A stretch of DNA of 64,000 nucleotides, taken from the NCBI GenBank assembly GCA_943846615.1, contig OX044354.1, positions 1,319,001-1,383,000 on the forward strand, given 5' to 3'. Position 1 is the stretch's first letter. Every line of letters begins with the position of its first letter. Both the position numbers and the translations under genes were made by a program. The notes under the pieces are model-generated. The model saw only the letters and a program-made list of their open reading frames with translations. It was not told where the DNA came from and did no database searches. Shown in pieces: positions 38,654-47,581 of the stretch. Source of the stretch: an uncultured Amylibacter sp. GTDB taxonomy: Bacteria; Pseudomonadota; Alphaproteobacteria; Rhodobacterales; Rhodobacteraceae.

Positions 38654-39685
38654 TTACTGCTTGAAGGCTTCTACCTCGGCTTTGATTTCTGGCAGAGTCA
38701 TCAACAACTTTTTGGTGCCCTGTACATCCAGTTGTTCAGCATTATGGGAATCGAAATCTTCTATTGCAGGGATATTTTGTTTACCTGGCTGGAATAAAGT
38801 TTGGTAGTTCAAATCACGCTTATCCATATGGATACGGTAGAATTGACCCAAATCATCTGAATTCGCCAATTCATGGGCAGAGGCCAATGTTTCATGTAAT
38901 TTTTCTGCGTGACGCGGGCCGATAATATCCACGGGGTAATCAGGAACACCGAATAATTCCTTGATCGCATTCACCAAGTCAATAACGGTGGCTGCCGGAG
39001 CTTTTTGAATGAACAAATCGCCTTGGTTGGCATTCGCAAATGCATATTGCACCAAGGATACAGAATCGCGCAATGGCATCAAAAACCGCGTCATTTGAGG
39101 TTCCGTGACTGTTATCGGATTGCCCGATTTAATTTGCTTTATAAATAATGGGATTACAGAACCGCGCGAATACATGACGTTACCATAGCGCACGCAGGAA
39201 ATTGTTGTTTTCGAATCTTGGCCCAGTTCCCGCGCACCAGCTTGGGCAATTTTTTCCATCATCGCCTTGGACATGCCCATAACGTTTACGGGGAACACTG
39301 CCTTATCAGTGGATAGACACACCAAGTTTTCGATTCCAAGTTTGATTGCAGACCGAACAACATTTTCGGAACCCATAATGTTGGTTCGGATGGCTTCCAT
39401 TGGAAAGAATTCACACGAAGGGACCTGTTTTAAAGCCGCTGCATGAAAAACACTTTGAACGCCTCTCATGGCGCGTTCTACGCTTTCGCGATCACGAACG
39501 TCACCGATGTAATATTTTATGCGCGGCTCTCGTAACTCGGTGTGAAGCGCATCTTGCTTTTCTTCGTCGCGGCTAAAAACGCGAACTTGTTCTACGCCAG
39601 ACTCTAACAATCGCTTCAGGGCAGTTTTACCAAATGAACCAGTGCCGCCTGTGATCAGAACCGACTTTATTTTTTTATCCATCAT
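38654..39685 (-). CDS. UDP-GlcNAc C5-inverting 4,6-dehydratase (CapE/FnlA-like; PseB role)
   Basis: A 343-residue extended SDR. The cofactor loop is TGGTGSFG, 'AALKQVPSCEFFPMEAIRTN' and 'CLSTDKAVFPVNVMGMSKAMMEK' are very close to E. coli FnlA/S. aureus CapE, and 'DFDSHNAEQLDVQG' is the C-terminal marker of that group. These enzymes make UDP-2-acetamido-2,6-dideoxy-beta-L-arabino-hex-4-ulose, the same product as PseB, so it can start the pseudaminate route here even though its closest kin are capsule/FucNAc enzymes. No reductase/epimerase partners for L-FucNAc are in the window. Confidence 0.85.
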   Translation of the reverse strand: MMDKKIKSVLITGGTGSFGKTALKRLLESGVEQVRVFSRDEEKQDALHTELREPRIKYYIGDVRDRESVERAMRGVQSVFHAAALKQVPSCEFFPMEAIRTNIMGSENVVRSAIKLGIENLVCLSTDKAVFPVNVMGMSKAMMEKIAQAGARELGQDSKTTISCVRYGNVMYSRGSVIPLFIKQIKSGNPITVTEPQMTRFLMPLRDSVSLVQYAFANANQGDLFIQKAPAATVIDLVNAIKELFGVPDYPVDIIGPRHAEKLHETLASAHELANSDDLGQFYRIHMDKRDLNYQTLFQPGKQNIPAIEDFDSHNAEQLDVQGTKKLLMTLPEIKAEVEAFKQ

Positions 39686-39882
39686 ATTTTTCTTTTTGCA
39701 AGTTTTGGCGACGTTCGAAGTATTGCTAACCTATTTTCTCTGAGTTGTACCGTCAAAAGGTAAATCTACAGTTGTGTGATGTTTACTTTGGAAAGAAGGC
39801 CATTTTGTGATGATTTGCGTTTTCAAAAGAAACCCTAACAAGTCACGTGAAATTATTGTAAATACCCCCTTAAAGCCTTTCA

Positions 39883-41409
39883 TTGGGCAGCGAATATATT
39901 GGGGCGGTTGTTTTGAAGTTTTGGAGTATTTGTACAACAGTTGTTGTATTGGCAGTTACGGCTGTCCTGCTTTCATATGGAATGCTGCTCTCTTTGCATC
40001 AGGATTTGTCTGGTGGAATTTTGAATGCAAAACTGGCTCTTACACTTGGGCACGAGTTCAATAGTTACAACGGTTACTTTCCGCCTGTCGAAAAGTTTTG
40101 GTACACTGCGGCGCTTGAAATAAGCGCAATTTCCGGTGTCGATATTATTACAGTTATACTACTACAATCTTGTATTATGGTTACCATAAGTGCCGCACTT
40201 GCTTTTCACATTCGGCAAAAAACAATGGGCGCCAGCGCAAGGTTTTTCTGCGTTTCTTTCCTAGTTCTTTTACTGCTCCCGATCCTATTTAAAAACATCT
40301 TCGGTTTGCGTGAACATTTTGTTGTTCTGGGCCTGTGGCCATACATGGTTTTACGTGCGGCGGGGGAAAAGGCCGAAAAAATTGGTGTTAAATTTCGAAT
40401 CGTGTTGGGGCTTTGGATGGGGTTCACACTTCTTTTCAAATACCTATGTAGCCTTATCGTTATGTTTGTTGAGCTGACGGATGCCCTTGTGCAACGGCGT
40501 TTCTTGCACCTTTTCCGCTTGGAAAATGTGCTGTCGGGCATCGTTGTCTTTATCTATCTCTTTTTGTGGTTGGGCTTGGATCCAGGACAACGCGAAGCTT
40601 TTTCCGCGGTCCGCGAGTCAATTTCTGGGAATTTAATTTCTATGGCGACCACACTGAGCCGTGCGCAATTTTGGATTTTTGCAACAATCGTGATGCTACT
40701 CCTTAGTCGCGTCTTTAAATCAAACCAACGGTTTACGTTAATTGGTTTGGCATTCGTACTGGGAGCTATCACCGTCGCTTGGGCGCAGGAACGTTGGTAT
40801 TCGCATCACCTTTTTCCAATTGTAATGGCTCTGGTCGGTTGGTGGTGGCTGGTTGGGAACACGTTCAATAAATGGGCTCATGTATTGATGTTTGTTGTTT
40901 TGGGTTACCATATACAATTTCAAACTCATAATTCCCTAAGATATCAGGTTCGCACATCGTTTTTGGAACACACGTTGCGAAATGAAGAAATTTCAATACT
41001 GGGGAAACGTATTGGTTTACTGAACCAGCACCCGTCACCTTACAATCAAGTGTTTTTGTCATCTGGGGCCTCACGTTGGACACCACAACCAAATATCGCA
41101 TATGTCAGTAGCGCACTAAAACCATTCGATACTGTAAAGAACCGTGGCGTGGTCCCTCCACCGTTAACACTTGGAACAGATAGCTCTCTTTTTCTGCATG
41201 ATCAGTTGTTGCGGATGTGGGAGGATTACCCACCTGACGCAATAATCATCGATAACACCACAAAATGGCCATTAAAGTATCTTAGGTTCGACTGGCATCA
41301 AGTTCTTTCTGAAGATCAGCGTTTTCAGGAAGTATTTAAGCACTATGAATTGAAATATAAACACGACGACTGGCCAGTAAAATTTGAATATTATGTCCGA
41401 AATTATTAA
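39883..41409 (+). CDS. Polytopic membrane protein, possible GT-C-type glycosyltransferase
   Basis: About 508 residues with 9-11 hydrophobic helices in the first 350 and a soluble C-terminal domain. A periplasmic first loop contains 'NSYNGYFPPVEKFWY', and 'GLREHFVVLGLWPYMVLRA' and 'VAWAQERWYSHHLFPIVMALVGW' are notable. The shape suggests a lipid-linked-sugar GT-C enzyme, but no catalytic motif is certain. No ATG exists before residue 33; the start is probably TTG at 39883 or a nearby TTG at 39914. Its end overlaps the pseG-pseH gene by 17 bases. Confidence 0.65.
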   Translation: MGSEYIGAVVLKFWSICTTVVVLAVTAVLLSYGMLLSLHQDLSGGILNAKLALTLGHEFNSYNGYFPPVEKFWYTAALEISAISGVDIITVILLQSCIMVTISAALAFHIRQKTMGASARFFCVSFLVLLLLPILFKNIFGLREHFVVLGLWPYMVLRAAGEKAEKIGVKFRIVLGLWMGFTLLFKYLCSLIVMFVELTDALVQRRFLHLFRLENVLSGIVVFIYLFLWLGLDPGQREAFSAVRESISGNLISMATTLSRAQFWIFATIVMLLLSRVFKSNQRFTLIGLAFVLGAITVAWAQERWYSHHLFPIVMALVGWWWLVGNTFNKWAHVLMFVVLGYHIQFQTHNSLRYQVRTSFLEHTLRNEEISILGKRIGLLNQHPSPYNQVFLSSGASRWTPQPNIAYVSSALKPFDTVKNRGVVPPPLTLGTDSSLFLHDQLLRMWEDYPPDAIIIDNTTKWPLKYLRFDWHQVLSEDQRFQEVFKHYELKYKHDDWPVKFEYYVRNY

Positions 41410-42883
41410 TATCGTAATCCGCGTTGATGCAAACTCAGCGTTGGGAACAGGTCATTTTGGACGCGCTGCGGCCGTGTATGATGCCCTGTCAGTATACGAA
41501 GATTTGCAAGTCACTTTGCTGGTTGATCAGGCAAGCGTACCTTATATTTCTGGCTATTTCCCCGAAGGAACCAAATATGTTGTTTTGTCGGATACATGTA
41601 GTTCTGCACAGTTGGCGATTGTACAGCTAGGCGATCAGGGGATGCATCCTGATGTGATTTACATGGACCATTATGGCCAAGTATCAGATTGGGAATCCGC
41701 CTGTAATGCGGCAGATATTCCATTGGTTGTTTTCGATGATTTAGAGGAAGCGAACGACGCATCGATCGTTTTCAGATCGATCCCCAGCGCAGTGTCCAAA
41801 TCCAACGCTGCTCTCGTTTATGAGGGCCCTACGTTCATACCCATTTCAAAACGTGGTGCCCAACCAGAACGTCCACTGGACGCGGATGTGCCAAGACCAC
41901 TGCGGGTAAATGTTTGTTTTGGTGGCAGTGACCCAACGGGTGAAACTCTGAAATTATTTGAGGTGCTGCACTCTATCGAGGGCATTGCCTTCGATGTGGT
42001 GATCGGACCCGGGAATAAAATGACTGAGGGCCAAGAGGCTAAGTTCAATCGTTCGCAACACATCCAATGCCACCGTGCGCCATCCCAAGAGAAACTTACT
42101 CAGCTGCTAAATGATGCTGATTTCGCGCTGGGTGCCGGCGGCGTGATGCAATGGGAGCGCTTGTATCTAGGTGTTCCATCCCTAGTGATTACGGTTGCAA
42201 AAAACCAAGAACCACAGATCAATTGGATGGATAAACAAGGATTGTTACATTTGATTGGTGATCATGAAACAGTTTCACCAAATGATGTGCGAGATGCGAT
42301 TTGTGCATATCGTGATGATCACACCGCCCGATCCAAAATCGCCAAAAAGGGCATGGCGTTGGTTGATGGGCGCGGGGCAATCAGGATTGGCGCTGGTATT
42401 CGCAGTCTGGCCCTGTCGGTCAGGCCTGTCGAAATGGCGGACGCGCGAAACCTGTTGGATTGGCGTACGCATGAATTTAATTGGAAATTCAACTTTTCCA
42501 CAGCGGACAAACCAGAATATGATTTTCACGTCGATTGGTTAGCAACGAAGCTGGTCGAACCCGAGTGCATGTATATTATCATTGAGCAAGGCGGTGTACC
42601 TGTTAGCGTCGTTCGTTTTGATGTCACGCCCAATGGTGACAGTGCACGTTTGTCGATTTATTTGGTTCCCGATCAGCATGGCAAGAAGTTGGGTTTGGCG
42701 GTTTATATGGCGGCTGAACATGTCCTGCGCGCCAAGTATCCATCGGTTAAGGGTGTGTTTAGCTATATTCACGTCACCAATTTCGCATCACAACGCCTGC
42801 ATACGGACGCTGGATTCGCGCTGTCTCCCTCAAAGGAGAAAGACATCATGTTAGATGCAAACCGGTATTTTAACGCGTTTTAA
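41393..42883 (+). CDS. Fused PseG (UDP-sugar hydrolase) - PseH-like GNAT acetyltransferase
   Basis: About 496 residues joining two steps of pseudaminic acid synthesis. Residues 1-335 are PseG-like, GT-B-fold: 'IRVDANSALGTGHFGRAAAVYDAL', 'VCFGGSDPTGETLKLFEVL' and 'ALGAGGVMQWERLYLGVPSLVI'; PseG removes UDP from the diacetamido-trideoxy-altrose. Residues 342-496 are a GNAT domain ('RPVEMADARNLLDWR', 'YLVPDQHGKKLGLAVYMAAEHVL', 'HVTNFASQRLHTDAGF') like PseH, which N-acetylates the 4-amino group. A TTG at 41384 is possible; the ATG at 41393 is preferred. The 3' end overlaps the convergent cytidylyltransferase gene by 14 bases. Confidence 0.88.
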   Translation: MSEIINIVIRVDANSALGTGHFGRAAAVYDALSVYEDLQVTLLVDQASVPYISGYFPEGTKYVVLSDTCSSAQLAIVQLGDQGMHPDVIYMDHYGQVSDWESACNAADIPLVVFDDLEEANDASIVFRSIPSAVSKSNAALVYEGPTFIPISKRGAQPERPLDADVPRPLRVNVCFGGSDPTGETLKLFEVLHSIEGIAFDVVIGPGNKMTEGQEAKFNRSQHIQCHRAPSQEKLTQLLNDADFALGAGGVMQWERLYLGVPSLVITVAKNQEPQINWMDKQGLLHLIGDHETVSPNDVRDAICAYRDDHTARSKIAKKGMALVDGRGAIRIGAGIRSLALSVRPVEMADARNLLDWRTHEFNWKFNFSTADKPEYDFHVDWLATKLVEPECMYIIIEQGGVPVSVVRFDVTPNGDSARLSIYLVPDQHGKKLGLAVYMAAEHVLRAKYPSVKGVFSYIHVTNFASQRLHTDAGFALSPSKEKDIMLDANRYFNAF

Positions 42884-43559
42884 AATACGCCTTCGCAATG
42901 CCTATAACTTCACTGTCAGGATCGGAGACCTGTGGGAAGTTTTTGAAAATGCCGACAAGGTTTTCATAATCCTGCGCCGTATCTAATGTAATACGAATGT
43001 TTTCGAGCTGCTGTTCACATGCAAATCCGTGCGCGGAGAACAAATTTGGGTTTGTGTATAGGTACGGCGTTACATGTTCCCTGTCGTGATCACTGGTCGC
43101 TTCTTTAGCCGCCTTTAGCAGAGATTGAACGCGCATGATTTCACAATCCAAACCCACGGGGAAGCTGCGCGTAGGGAAGTTTGTACTCATGTAATCCATG
43201 TTTTCAGGATCAAACGCATCCAGCATTGCATCCAGAATTTTTGGCGAGAACAATGGGCAATCGCTGGTCACGCGCACCACGATGTCGGCCTTTGACGTTT
43301 TCGCCGCCAATGCATAGCGTGACAACACATCTTGTTCCGATCCGCGCACACACTTCCAGCCCTTTAACGCGCACATCTGTTCAATTGCATCATCCGCATC
43401 CAAATCCGAAGTCGCCACAACAACGTCATCAATATGTCGCGCCGCCTGTACCCTATTTACCACATGACTTAGAACCGTCCGTCCGCCCAAAGTTTTTAAA
43501 ACTTTGCCCGGTAATCGCGTCGATTGCATGCGGGCTTGAATGATGGCCACTTTACGCAT
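42870..43559 (-). CDS. SpsF-like cytidylyltransferase (PseF role)
   Basis: About 229 residues of the NeuA/KdsB-related nucleotidyltransferase fold. 'VAIIQARMQSTRLPGKVLKTLGG' is the SpsF-type nucleotide loop, and 'VRVTSDCPLFSPKILDAML' holds the metal site. In this cluster it is the only candidate to activate the nonulosonate with CMP, the step usually done by PseF. The frame opens at 43586, but MRKVAII at 43559 follows the pseC end with an 8-base overlap and is used. Confidence 0.85.
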   Translation of the reverse strand: MRKVAIIQARMQSTRLPGKVLKTLGGRTVLSHVVNRVQAARHIDDVVVATSDLDADDAIEQMCALKGWKCVRGSEQDVLSRYALAAKTSKADIVVRVTSDCPLFSPKILDAMLDAFDPENMDYMSTNFPTRSFPVGLDCEIMRVQSLLKAAKEATSDHDREHVTPYLYTNPNLFSAHGFACEQQLENIRITLDTAQDYENLVGIFKNFPQVSDPDSEVIGIAKAYFKTR

Positions 43560-44757
43560 TTGGAAACGCATCTTTGATTGAATCAATGACGAAATCCTGA
43601 TCCACTTTCGTCAGGTTTGGATAAATAGGTAAGCTAAGACAGGTTTCATAATACTCTTGTGAAACAGGAAAATCGCCGGGGTTAAAACCAAGTTCACGGT
43701 AATATGGCTGTGTGTGGATTGGGATGTAATGAACGTGCGCTTCGATGTTAAGGGCACGCAAATGATCGAACAGCGCCTTGCGTGTCAGGTTGCTTTGCGT
43801 TGGATCCATGCGAACGGCGTACAAATGCCAACTGGACGCATCCGTTTTTGCAGGCAAGATAAGCGGCAAATCGGCAAGCAGTGCGTTGTATCGATTGGCG
43901 TGCATACGACGCGCATTCATAAACGAATTCAATCGCGCAAGCTGGCTGCGCCCTAGGGCCGCCTGAATATCACACATGCGGTAATTGAAACCCAGATCAT
44001 GTTGTTCATAATACCAATCACCATCATTGGGGTGTTTGTTTCGCATCACATCGGGATTTTTTGTAATGCCGTGACTGCGCAAGAGTGCCAGTTTATTGGC
44101 CAGTTCTTCGGAATGCGTTGTTACCATTCCACCTTCGCCGGTGGTGATCGATTTCAATGGATGGAAACTGAAAGTCGCGGCGGCGCTGAGCGGGTGCGCA
44201 CCGATTTTTAGTGATGCATCATCTTCGTAGACCGCACCCAGTGCATGCGCGGCGTCCTCAATCAATTTGACGCCATAGTCTGCACAAAGCTGAGCTACCT
44301 TATTAAACTCAAACGAATGCCCTGCCAAATGAACGGCGATCAGGATATTGGGCAATGCGTTTGCAGACGATGCATTTGCCAGCTTTTGCTCCAACTGCGC
44401 GGGATCAATTGCGCCTGTGTTTACATCAACGTCCACGAAATCAACCCGTGCGCCCGCATATCTGGCCGCATTGGCGGACGCGGTAAAACTGATCGGTGAT
44501 GTCCAAACCAAACCATCATTATCCAAGCCAAGCGCGAGGCAAGTTAAATGTAATGCGGCGGTGCCATTGGAAACGGCAACTGCGCGCTTTGCGCCAACCC
44601 ATTGTGCGAACTCTTGTTCGAACTGTGCTGTTTCTGGACCTTGGGTCAGAAACGGGGACGTCAAACATTTCGTAACTGCGGCGATATCACTGTCGTCAAT
44701 CGTTTGACAGCTGTATGGGATCCGATCACTTGGTGAACGTTTGGTTTCATCAGGCAT
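43552..44757 (-). CDS. pseC: UDP-4-amino-4,6-dideoxy-N-acetyl-beta-L-altrosamine transaminase (PseC)
   Basis: A 401-residue PLP enzyme of the DegT/DnrJ/EryC1 family. 'VSNGTAALHLTCLALGLDNDGLVWTSPISFTASANAARYAGA' (phosphate-binding and substrate region) is characteristic of PseC, and 'FSFHPLKSITTGEGGM' carries the PLP lysine. It aminates C4 of the PseB product. It overlaps the flippase gene upstream and the cytidylyltransferase downstream by eight bases each, giving a tight wzx-pseC-pseF-like operon. Confidence 0.92.
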   Translation of the reverse strand: MPDETKRSPSDRIPYSCQTIDDSDIAAVTKCLTSPFLTQGPETAQFEQEFAQWVGAKRAVAVSNGTAALHLTCLALGLDNDGLVWTSPISFTASANAARYAGARVDFVDVDVNTGAIDPAQLEQKLANASSANALPNILIAVHLAGHSFEFNKVAQLCADYGVKLIEDAAHALGAVYEDDASLKIGAHPLSAAATFSFHPLKSITTGEGGMVTTHSEELANKLALLRSHGITKNPDVMRNKHPNDGDWYYEQHDLGFNYRMCDIQAALGRSQLARLNSFMNARRMHANRYNALLADLPLILPAKTDASSWHLYAVRMDPTQSNLTRKALFDHLRALNIEAHVHYIPIHTQPYYRELGFNPGDFPVSQEYYETCLSLPIYPNLTKVDQDFVIDSIKDAFPNA

Positions 44758-46015
44758 CGGCCAGACCCTCTTCGTTTGATTTATTCACGTGGATAATTGT
44801 GATGATCCCGCTGATAACAAACACGATTGCGAAGGATACGATTGTCGCCAACATAATGCCGCGCACACCTTCTTCTGGTGCCCAAGAGATGCTGAGCCAA
44901 ATGTTGATCACCAATGCCAGTGCACTGCACAACGACATCGTGATGACCTTTTTGTAGCTGTGTAGGAATTTCATATTATGCATATAGAAGCCCTGTAATA
45001 GGATTGCGATCATCATATAGCGCATTAAGGGAATTGCGGTGTGGAATGCTTCGCCCAGCAAAATTGGAGCGATCCAAACGGACATCACATAGATCACGCC
45101 CGCAGCGCATGTTGATACGGCGAAATACAGACCTGACACAGATAAGATTTCACGCAGTTTGTTAGGCTCATCACCACGTAGTCGTTTGAACAACCATGGT
45201 GTCCAAGCAAGGAGAAAACTGTTATTTACCACCCAAAATGCAGAAGCAAATAATGCGGCAACCCCGTAAAGTGCGCTGGCGGCGACATCAATAAAATGGG
45301 CTGCAACCACCTTGTCGATCATGGGCATTGCCATAATAATCATGCCTGACGGAACATAGGAAACCCCAAACATGGAGATGTCTTTGTAAAATGCGCGCTT
45401 TGGTAATTTAATCAACGCCGACATTTTATAGCCAAGGAAATGCAAACTGATGACAATTGTGATTGCCATGCTGAGCATCCGCCCAAGAATAACCCCCTGC
45501 CAGCTGAAATCGAAATACAAGAAGATCAGAATGAAAATCATGCTGAGCACGGCCTGAAGGATTTGTGCATATAAAAATGCCATCCGGCGCCCATGAAATT
45601 GGTTCAGCGCCAAAATGGTATAGAAAACTTCGAATAAAAACGCCGCACCGACAATGCTGATCAACCATGGTGCCGGGAATTTGGTTATTGTCATCAGGCT
45701 GTCTTGGAACAAGTAGGTAGCCAAGGCACAGGCCGCCATGACCACTGTCATCAAGAAAAGCAGGGTATGGGTAAATTGATCCAATTGCTTTTGATCAAAA
45801 TCATAAAACCGCATCCGAATTCCGTCTTGTGCAGACAGCCCGATAAACGGGCGCAGAAAGGTGGCATAGGTAATGAACAAAACCCAGATGCCGTAATCCG
45901 TTGGATCAAGTATCCGTGTTAAAATGGGTGCCAACAGAAATGGAACCAATGCTTCGATGCCGTTTGCTGCACCATAGAAGACGGATTGCTTGGCCAGTGT
46001 CCGTTTTGTTTTCAT
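44750..46015 (-). CDS. Wzx-type polysaccharide flippase (MATE/MOP superfamily)
   Basis: A 421-residue protein with about 12 membrane helices, including 'PFLLAPILTRILDPTDYGIWVLFITYATFL', the usual opening of the PST/Wzx family. It probably flips a lipid-linked oligosaccharide carrying nonulosonate across the inner membrane. It is first in the operon with pseC and the cytidylyltransferase gene. The presence of both a flippase and an ABC export set (52.8-55.6 kb) suggests two glycans are made. Confidence 0.87.
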   Translation of the reverse strand: MKTKRTLAKQSVFYGAANGIEALVPFLLAPILTRILDPTDYGIWVLFITYATFLRPFIGLSAQDGIRMRFYDFDQKQLDQFTHTLLFLMTVVMAACALATYLFQDSLMTITKFPAPWLISIVGAAFLFEVFYTILALNQFHGRRMAFLYAQILQAVLSMIFILIFLYFDFSWQGVILGRMLSMAITIVISLHFLGYKMSALIKLPKRAFYKDISMFGVSYVPSGMIIMAMPMIDKVVAAHFIDVAASALYGVAALFASAFWVVNNSFLLAWTPWLFKRLRGDEPNKLREILSVSGLYFAVSTCAAGVIYVMSVWIAPILLGEAFHTAIPLMRYMMIAILLQGFYMHNMKFLHSYKKVITMSLCSALALVINIWLSISWAPEEGVRGIMLATIVSFAIVFVISGIITIIHVNKSNEEGLADA

Positions 46016-46258
46016 AAAAATTCACCCAATATCTGCGTATTCAAATCGATGCATTACTGCCCAAATATGTTCGTTTTTTGTTCAATTTACGGTTCATATC
46101 AATAATTATGCAAAATATGCATTAATTTCCGTTCTATTTTCAAGGCCTCGTGATAATCACCTGGCTTTTCACAAATGGCTTCACTTTGTAGGTACGCCTA
46201 TGGCAGAACTGCGCGACGACGATGACGACACAAACAGCAAAGTATCCAAGCGAACCCG

Positions 46259-47581
46259 ATGGCCAAACAATCAAACACCACACAGCCGTCTGATGGCGAA
46301 CGTTATACATTGACCTCTGCTATGTTGATCGTACGCCAAATTGAAACATCCCATACTCGGCTGGCTGTTTTTACAGAAATCAAAGAAAAAAATAAAATTA
46401 TTAATGCCATTGATAACATGTACACGAAAACGAATTCAGGAATAATCCGACGTCTGATTATCATTGCATACATGTTGAAGTCTGTTGTTTCGCTGGATAC
46501 GAACACCACTGCGAATTGTCGTGCGGTGGCGATTGCAAATTTTGGCAACGAAGTGAGCACGATCAATCGTATTTCCGCGTTATTGCCAGAACTTGAAATA
46601 TCCTTGATGACGTTGGCGCGTAAAAACCTGTTCGCGCGGGGACAACTGCGCGCAGTTGGACGAATGATGTTCACGATACCACGCCTGTGGCGATTGTTGG
46701 GTAAGATTGTTCGAAATTACAGTTTTATGCCTGCGTGTCGGATTGCCAGCGTTTTGCCGCATTATCTACGGTTAGGACGGTTAATGGATGACAACCCTGC
46801 CTTTGTAGCCGCGATTGTTGCAAGTAACTACAGCCCAGAATCTGGTGCATTGGCCGCCGCCGCACACAGCCGGAATCGCAAAGTTATTTATGCAAACCAT
46901 GCCCAAGTTCCATGTAACAGCCCATTCCTGCCACCCGTTTTGGCGGATTGTTCTGTGTTTTACGGTACGATTGTGCGCGATACATATGAGCGGTTAAGCC
47001 GCTGTAACACCCATGCCACCTATATCGGGCAACCGGGAAATTCGATTGCGATGTCATTGGCAGAGACACCCAAAACCATTGGTGTATTCCTGACTGCACT
47101 GACCCGCAAAGATCGTTTGGAAAAACTGGTTCAGCAAATTAAGCAAGTAAGCCCATCAACGCGTATTTTGATCCGCCATCATCCAGTATCGCTGCTGAAA
47201 ACGGATCTGTCTGATATGGTTGAACGATATTCGGATGTCCAAGCCACTATTGGCGAACCCCTTGCAGATGAAATTGCCGCCTGTGATCTGGTGATTTGTG
47301 GCAACAGTAGTGTGCCACTGAATGTGTTGGGCGGCGGGCGGCCTGTTGCGTATCTGCCCGAATTGGATGACCTGCCGTTTGATTATATTGGTTTTGCGCG
47401 GAACGATTTATTGCCAACGATCCAAGGCTGGACTCAGGAAACCTATTCCGAGATCAAATCCTTCTTCAGTGATCCGAATTGGGTGGAAATTATGACCGGA
47501 TATGACGCGTCATACGGCCGCGATGTGGATGCGTTAAAACGGGCTGCTAGGAACGATATTCTTAGTCATCTAAACCTGTAA
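46259..47581 (+). CDS. Putative GT-B-fold glycosyltransferase, unassigned
   Basis: About 440 residues, not firmly recognised. 'ASNYSPESGALAAAAHSRNRKVIYANHAQVP', 'ILIRHHPVSLLKTDL' and 'AACDLVICGNSSVPLNVLGGGRPVAYLPELDDLPFDY' give the pattern of surface-glycan GT-B enzymes (polysialyl- or CDP-glycerol-transferase-like), where the RHHP and GNSS segments would bind the nucleotide-sugar. Position inside the pse genes makes a nonulosonate transferase plausible. The start is unsure: ATG 46259 lacks a clear ribosome site and ATG 46322 is an alternative. The 243 bases upstream hold no other gene; its 3' end overlaps pseI by 20 bases. Confidence 0.6.
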   Translation: MAKQSNTTQPSDGERYTLTSAMLIVRQIETSHTRLAVFTEIKEKNKIINAIDNMYTKTNSGIIRRLIIIAYMLKSVVSLDTNTTANCRAVAIANFGNEVSTINRISALLPELEISLMTLARKNLFARGQLRAVGRMMFTIPRLWRLLGKIVRNYSFMPACRIASVLPHYLRLGRLMDDNPAFVAAIVASNYSPESGALAAAAHSRNRKVIYANHAQVPCNSPFLPPVLADCSVFYGTIVRDTYERLSRCNTHATYIGQPGNSIAMSLAETPKTIGVFLTALTRKDRLEKLVQQIKQVSPSTRILIRHHPVSLLKTDLSDMVERYSDVQATIGEPLADEIAACDLVICGNSSVPLNVLGGGRPVAYLPELDDLPFDYIGFARNDLLPTIQGWTQETYSEIKSFFSDPNWVEIMTGYDASYGRDVDALKRAARNDILSHLNL

